From the IMG/VR virus record IMGVR_UViG_3300042861_001706, positions 1 through 50,163 of that record: DNA of 50,163 nucleotides. One strand, given 5' to 3'. This stretch comes from a virus. Below the pieces are notes generated by a model that was not told the DNA's origin, made no database searches, and saw nothing but the letters and a program-made list of their open reading frames with translations. This document shows positions 46,536 through 50,163 of the stretch, piece after piece. Position numbers and translations under genes: made by a program. Each line of letters begins with the position of its first letter. Within the stretch, counting starts at the first letter, position 1.

Positions 46536-46838
46536 TCAAGAGTTTTCTTTGTCTTTACTTTCCACAATTGTTCTTGAGTGGTCTCTTATTAGATGATTTA
46601 TTTTTTGAAAGTCACCTGGACCAGTTACTTCCCCCACTTTATATAGATACTCTATTACATCATCCATCTGACAGTGGGTCATAATAAAAAACTTTTGTTT
46701 AAATTTCTTTGTTGTACCTTGAAGGGTTACTTCTTCATAGGTACAAGTTCCAGAATATAAACCGTGACAATATGTCACAGTTACGGTACCGCCTGATTTA
46801 GTTACCTGGGGATTGAAAATGTCTAATACTGATACCAT
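46536..46838 (-). CDS. unknown 100-aa protein
   Basis: The product starts MVSVLDIFNPQVTKSGGTVT. It has a beta region with two Cys (VTYCHGLYSGTCTYEEV), a helix (HCQMDDVIEYLYKVGEV) and a charged end. It lacks a tag and I recognise no family. Nearby spacing sequence contains TATTAACAAAAACCC rather than a clean box. Confidence 0.65.
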   Translation of the reverse strand: MVSVLDIFNPQVTKSGGTVTVTYCHGLYSGTCTYEEVTLQGTTKKFKQKFFIMTHCQMDDVIEYLYKVGEVTGPGDFQKINHLIRDHSRTIVESKDKENS

Positions 46839-47443
46839 AAGATGGGGTTTTTGTTAATAAGTATTTCTAAAATTATTTGTTTTTGTCAAAATGTCAGTCA
46901 CACGTTAAAGACTACACAATCCCCTTCCCCACTTTCTCCCACTTTTATTATGTATATTCTTACCACTTTCTACCACCACAATCATTGTTGTAGGTATGTA
47001 GAACAATGATTTTTCCCCATTCTTGATACCTAGAAGACCACTTTTTTTACTATATCTATTTCCCAGTAAAAAAAGGAAGTTATAGTTCCTAAGCCAGGGA
47101 TAGACATTTATGTTGTTAGTAGACCACTTATAGACAACTAAAAAGACAATTTCAACGACCACTTTAGTGTCCTGACCGACCATAGGAAGTGTCCTACTAA
47201 TCATTCCTTCAACCTTTGACCCCCTAAATTTACACAATAATTAACACAAAGTAAAGGTGTCGGAGACCGACACATAGTGGAGTGGTAAAATGTGGGGATT
47301 ACTAGAATCCCCCCGACTGATAATGAGATGGGGTTATGTTTTATATCACTTAAGCAAGGTTTAACCTTGCAATAAAGATATATTTAGTAATCCCTTTCAT
47401 TACCACACCAAAATATAATACCATACTGTTCACTAATTTAATC

Positions 47444-47462
47444 TGTTCAGTGTCACTGAACA
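47444..47462. promoter_or_regulatory. perfect 19-bp palindrome, operator-like
   Basis: TGTTCAGTG-T-CACTGAACA is a perfect 9-bp inverted repeat with a single central base, as in dimeric repressor sites. A shorter dyad with a related TCAGTGA core lies at 47532-47542. Confidence 0.5.
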
Positions 47463-47602
47463 TCGTCTGAAAATGAACACCTCATCATTATACCCTATTG
47501 TGTTACTTATATTGTGTACTCATCGGTCATCTTAAAATGGGGGTCAGTGACCACCACATTATAAAACTGGGGGGAAGGAAATGATATAAGATATGAATGA
47601 AT

Positions 47603-47647
47603 GAAAAAGGAGACCGTTGTGAGGTCTCCCTTTGTAATGAGTGAATA
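47603..47647 (-). terminator. terminator block, left copy, after the methyltransferase gene
   Basis: A GGAGACC/GGTCTCC hairpin is followed on the minus strand by CTTTTT. The block continues CTTTGTAATGAGTGAATA on the gene side and is repeated at 49158-49201. Confidence 0.88.
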
Positions 47648-47658
47648 ACTTATATCAT

Positions 47659-48477
47659 TTACAACTTTTTTAATTCTTTTTCTTTTTTCCTATCTTTATA
47701 TGTTTTAGTAACAAAGTGTAATGATAGTTCCTTATTAAAATCATCAATCTCTTTATCAGTAATATTATTTATACGATTGTTTGCTTGATCAATATATATT
47801 TTTGAAATATCAATACCAATATAGTTATGTCCTAATAGTTTTGAAGCCACAGCACTTGTTCCACTACCCATATATGGATCAATAACAATACAACCTGTCT
47901 TATCATCTAAAATAGAATATATACACCTAGTTGGTATTTCTATTGGAAATGGTGCTGGATGACCTGATACGGTTTCTTTGTTCATCTCAGGTCGTAATCT
48001 CCATACCGATGTTAGTAGTGCGTGTTTAGATAATAATTCCTCACCATTATCATTTTTATTCTTTGGTTTATATAACCAGTATATTCTTTCTTCTACCTGC
48101 CAGAATCTCCACCCTCTTATATTTGCCGCTAGTGATCTGTCCCAAATAATTTCTTGTTTTAGTGTCCAATTAGATTTTGTAACCCAAGACACCGGGTGAA
48201 TCATAACTTTCTCTTCCCATCTTATTTTATGATTATAAAATAGGGATCCACCCGGTTTGATAACCCTGTATAATTCATTTAGGACATTTATTTGTTGTTG
48301 TTGATATTCTTCTTCAGGTAAATGATCCTCAATGTCACTGTATTTAATATCCTTTACTAGACCACCTTTTTTATTTTTTTTCTTATTGTATGGTGGTGAT
48401 GTTACCCCCATATCAACACTGTCACTTTCTAAACTTTGTAATATTTCTAATACATCTCCTAATAATATCTTATTCAT
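47659..48477 (-). CDS. DNA methyltransferase, TSPPY type
   Basis: The 272-aa product is an amino-group DNA methyltransferase of beta-type motif order: the catalytic TSPPY (residues 26-30) comes first and the AdoMet-binding DPYMGSGTSAVASKL (about 199-213) follows. TSPPY is frequent in N4-cytosine enzymes but also occurs in N6-adenine enzymes. The N-terminal LLGDVLEILQSLESDSVD is typical of the family. It overlaps the restriction-enzyme candidate by 4 nt (ATGA), giving translational coupling. It should protect phage DNA at the sites cut by its partner. Confidence 0.92.
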   Translation of the reverse strand: MNKILLGDVLEILQSLESDSVDMGVTSPPYNKKKNKKGGLVKDIKYSDIEDHLPEEEYQQQQINVLNELYRVIKPGGSLFYNHKIRWEEKVMIHPVSWVTKSNWTLKQEIIWDRSLAANIRGWRFWQVEERIYWLYKPKNKNDNGEELLSKHALLTSVWRLRPEMNKETVSGHPAPFPIEIPTRCIYSILDDKTGCIVIDPYMGSGTSAVASKLLGHNYIGIDISKIYIDQANNRINNITDKEIDDFNKELSLHFVTKTYKDRKKEKELKKL

Positions 48478-49097
48478 ATTCCTTTTAACCCCATAATATA
48501 TTTATAACATTTATCTGTTAAAAATTTACGGTATTCTTCAATATCTTCAGTTATAAACTCAAGTTTAACGTCACATTTTTCTAATTGTGTCAATGGGATT
48601 GTCATACTTTTTAAGTATATATTAGGTATGTCCCCATTTGGTAAATGGTTATCTAACTGTTTTTTAAAATGTTTACTTAATTCTCTATATTTTACCATAA
48701 ACTGATAAATAACTATACCGTCAACAAATCCAGCAAGGTGAAGTATTACATCATCATTAAAATATTTAATATGTCGTCTATGTGTCATATCAGTATAATT
48801 ACCGCCACCTGTTAATTTTTTTGCTTTAGAATTTTTTGTGTCATAGCTTTGTGGTTTGTTTTCATGTGGTTCACGATCTATCTTACCGAATCCGTCGTAT
48901 CCAAGTTTTTTAAGACTTGGTTCAACATCACTAATCTTACACATTGTTAGCTCACGTAAAGTTGATGAGTTTTTGTCGTTGAGATACATTCTTAATATAT
49001 CTAAAAGATTTTCTCGTACAATCTCATAACCTTCCAATTTGTCATTACCGTTTGTATATACTGAAATTAATTCTTCTGCTGTTGCTATTTTTTTCAT
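48474..49097 (-). CDS. putative type II restriction endonuclease
   Basis: The 207-aa product is directly coupled to the methyltransferase and has a size and composition fitting a type II restriction enzyme. Notable segments are KLTGGGNYTDMTHRRHIKYF (near residue 92) and LHLAGFVDGIVIYQFMVKYR (near 118), where D and a following strand could belong to a PD-(D/E)xK-like core. I cannot name the family or the recognition site. The alternative is an accessory protein of a solitary methyltransferase. It has a sigma70-like promoter (49104-49132), unlike its neighbours. Confidence 0.7.
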   Translation of the reverse strand: MKKIATAEELISVYTNGNDKLEGYEIVRENLLDILRMYLNDKNSSTLRELTMCKISDVEPSLKKLGYDGFGKIDREPHENKPQSYDTKNSKAKKLTGGGNYTDMTHRRHIKYFNDDVILHLAGFVDGIVIYQFMVKYRELSKHFKKQLDNHLPNGDIPNIYLKSMTIPLTQLEKCDVKLEFITEDIEEYRKFLTDKCYKYIMGLKGI

Positions 49098-49103
49098 ATT
49101 AAA

Positions 49104-49132
49104 ATTATATGAAAAATTAATGACAATGACAA
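49104..49132 (-). promoter_or_regulatory. sigma70-like promoter of the restriction-modification operon
   Basis: On the minus strand TTGTCA is followed after 17 bp by TATAAT, close to the E. coli-type consensus and unlike the TAnnTTTG or ATATTTAT elements elsewhere in the window. Confidence 0.55.
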
Positions 49133-49154
49133 GTGTAAGATTAAATTATGAGGT

Positions 49155-49201
49155 GAAAAAAAAGGAGACCGTGTGAGGTCTCCCTTTGTAATGAGTGAAT
49201 A
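49155..49201 (-). terminator. terminator block, right copy
   Basis: A GGAGACC/GGTCTCC hairpin is followed on the minus strand by CTTTTTTTT. Hairpin and flank repeat the block at 47603-47647 with only small differences. It ends the tagged gene at 49240. Confidence 0.88.
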
Positions 49202-49239
49202 TGTTGTAATGTTTTTACCTATTATTTGTACTTTAGGGA

Positions 49240-49560
49240 CTAGCGGAACATCTGGTTCGTATAACTATATTTTAAACCCCTAACATAATTTAAAACTTCG
49301 TCAAGATCTTCATTTGTAAAACTACCCATCATATTAGATTTATTCATTTTTTTTCTTAAACTTCCCATAACAAAACTATTTAATTCTCTAAATAATTCGT
49401 CTCTATCTAAACCATTATTTTCATCTATGAAATTATCTATTTCATTTTTAGCATCTTCCACAGTGTATGACATTTTATTTTCATCATCATTCATTTCTCT
49501 AATGGTTCGTTTAACAATTCTTGTTAAATCTCTTTCTGTTAGTCTTATAATCTTTTTCAT
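49240..49560 (-). CDS. tagged protein of 106 aa
   Basis: The product has the TERD-type tag (RLTERDLTRIVKRTIREM) with I-R-E. The body is helical and acidic (YTVEDAKNEIDNFIDEN, ELFRELNSFVMGSLRKKMNK). No family recognised. The box is at 49565-49572, 4 nt upstream. It is the gene next to the restriction-modification cassette. Confidence 0.8.
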   Translation of the reverse strand: MKKIIRLTERDLTRIVKRTIREMNDDENKMSYTVEDAKNEIDNFIDENNGLDRDELFRELNSFVMGSLRKKMNKSNMMGSFTNEDLDEVLNYVRGLKYSYTNQMFR

Positions 49561-49654
49561 AATAATAAATATATTATAATTTATAAAAGTTTTTCCACAT
49601 TATAAGATTTTAATCTTTTTTTTACATATGAATTGAACCAATAACATATTACTT

Positions 49655-49681
49655 TTATCTTATTTGTTCTTGTAGGTTCAT
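49655..49681 (-). pseudogene. aborted tag-gene remnant
   Basis: An ATG right after the ART-like gene's stop is followed by codons for NLQEQIR and then TAA in frame. The first six residues match the tag at the start of the ART-like gene (NLQEQIS...). The rest of the unit is missing, so this looks like a truncated second copy of the same tag. Confidence 0.55.
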
Positions 49682-49683
49682 AT

Positions 49684-50163
49684 TTATATTAATATTATTT
49701 GGTTATTGTTAAAAATCACAACATCTAATATTTCACCATCTACTAAATCAATAACACCGTCTCTACCAATATCTCTTGCAATTAAAACACCTGCATTTGC
49801 TTCAATAAAAGAAATCACACCATCTTCAATGTCTATATTTAATTTACGTTTCTTTGCTGATTGTAACATTTGTTTTGTTGGTTTTATATTGAGATGTTTT
49901 ATATGCCCAGTATATAAAGGATCTTTTACTATTAAAAATGCCTTTGTAACAATACCATCATTTTGTTTGGCATAGTATTTGGCATCAACTTTGGACGTAG
50001 TGAACCATCCATCACCTTTAAATTCATCTCCACCATATGAACCACCGTGATACATTACTAAAGGTTTTCCATTCTTATCAGTGACTTTTGTGTTAATATT
50101 AATTTTACCTTCACTAATAACCCCCATCATTGATTTCATCCTTGAAATTTGTTCTTGTAGGTT
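49684..50163 (-). CDS. ADP-ribosyltransferase-like tagged protein, partial
   Basis: The frame is open to the right window edge, so the start lies outside; visible are 159 residues beginning NLQEQISRMKSMMGVISEGK, an MMG-type tag with I-S-E. Next come KPLVMYHGGSYGGDEFKG and DGWFTTSKVDAKYYAKQN, then VTKAFLIVKDPLYTG and GRDGVIDLVDGEILDVVIF with a final NNNQIIL. This series (YHG, WFTxxxxxAxxYA, DGVI...VVF...NQI) matches phage ART-like domains (ART-PolyVal type). Such enzymes modify proteins with ADP-ribose from NAD; in T4 the virion enzyme Alt does this to host RNA polymerase. Activity here is inferred. Confidence 0.85.
   Translation of the reverse strand, partial: NLQEQISRMKSMMGVISEGKININTKVTDKNGKPLVMYHGGSYGGDEFKGDGWFTTSKVDAKYYAKQNDGIVTKAFLIVKDPLYTGHIKHLNIKPTKQMLQSAKKRKLNIDIEDGVISFIEANAGVLIARDIGRDGVIDLVDGEILDVVIFNNNQIILI

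Larger units (their letters stand above)
46839..47658. other. 820-bp gene-poor region with an array of inverted repeats
   Basis: No gene is convincing here. The right half holds five dyads in about 290 bp: 47257-47273 (GTGTCGG/CCGACAC), 47294-47312 (GGGGATT/AATCCCC), 47354-47370 (GCAAGGTT/AACCTTGC), 47444-47462 (TGTTCAGTG/CACTGAACA) and 47532-47542 (GGTCA/TGACC). The left half is C- and A-rich with CCCACTTT-type runs. It could be an operator or replication region. Confidence 0.65.

Noticed and set aside
46905-47237. Minus-strand frame of 110 codons in the gene-poor region
   Set aside because: It has a low-complexity composition with many Lys/Gly/Val, no upstream box and no domain; the plus-strand sequence looks like C/A-rich non-coding DNA.

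Overview
The window looks like part of a large, AT-rich tailed-phage genome infecting a Bacteroidota host. The phage call rests on a leftward array of about 18 tRNA genes plus one outlier, dense short genes in co-directional runs, a free-standing HNH nuclease, many paralogous small proteins, a holin-like protein, a phage-type two-domain glycosyltransferase and virion-like multi-domain proteins. The host call rests on a protein ending in a type B T9SS (gliding motility/CHU_C) sorting domain and on several promoters matching the Bacteroidota form (TTG, 19-20 bp, TAnnTTTG). The family-level placement is inference.

Layout. 1-2340: tRNA array on the minus strand with a YkuK/DUF458 RNase H-fold gene inside it. 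2340-5300: a small peptide gene with its own host-type promoter, a tagged protein, another tRNA-Arg and a tandem-GT glycosyltransferase. 5300-17200: nine large minus-strand genes for virion-like proteins (repeats, PA linker, transmembrane blocks, three related proteins sharing an N-terminal domain). 17200-30650: mixed-strand metabolic and accessory genes: lipoprotein, metallopeptidase-like protein, hotdog thioesterase, GMP reductase, L,D-transpeptidase, cupin-tailed protein, holin-like protein, an operon of three secreted Bacteroidota-style proteins and a SlyD-type FKBP isomerase. 30640-46840: a dense bank of small, mostly leftward genes. 46840-47660: a gene-poor stretch with several perfect inverted repeats. 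47660-49100: a DNA methyltransferase and a putative restriction enzyme, bounded by direct copies of one terminator block. The right edge holds a partial ADP-ribosyltransferase-like gene.

The main discovery candidate is a shared N-terminal tag. About 35 otherwise unrelated proteins begin with a short amphipathic segment of the form K-[IV]-I-x-[LF]-[TS]-E-[SN]-[DEQ]-L-T-R-I-[IV]-K-x-[VI]-[IL]-x-E, or the related R-[IM]-x-x-MMG form, and most reach an (I/L)-x-E tripeptide by about residue 10-35. This resembles the capsid-targeting sequences of T4 internal proteins (IPI-III, Alt), which gp21 cleaves after (L/I)xE. I infer that the phage packages a large internal proteome, including a murein peptidase, an L,D-transpeptidase, a metallopeptidase-like protein and an ADP-ribosyltransferase-like protein, using this tag. 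One gene carries the tag twice and another carries it at its C-terminus. Nearly every tagged transcription unit has an ATATTTAT box 4-26 nt before its start codon, a candidate phage-specific promoter. No database search was possible; family names come from motifs I can read.
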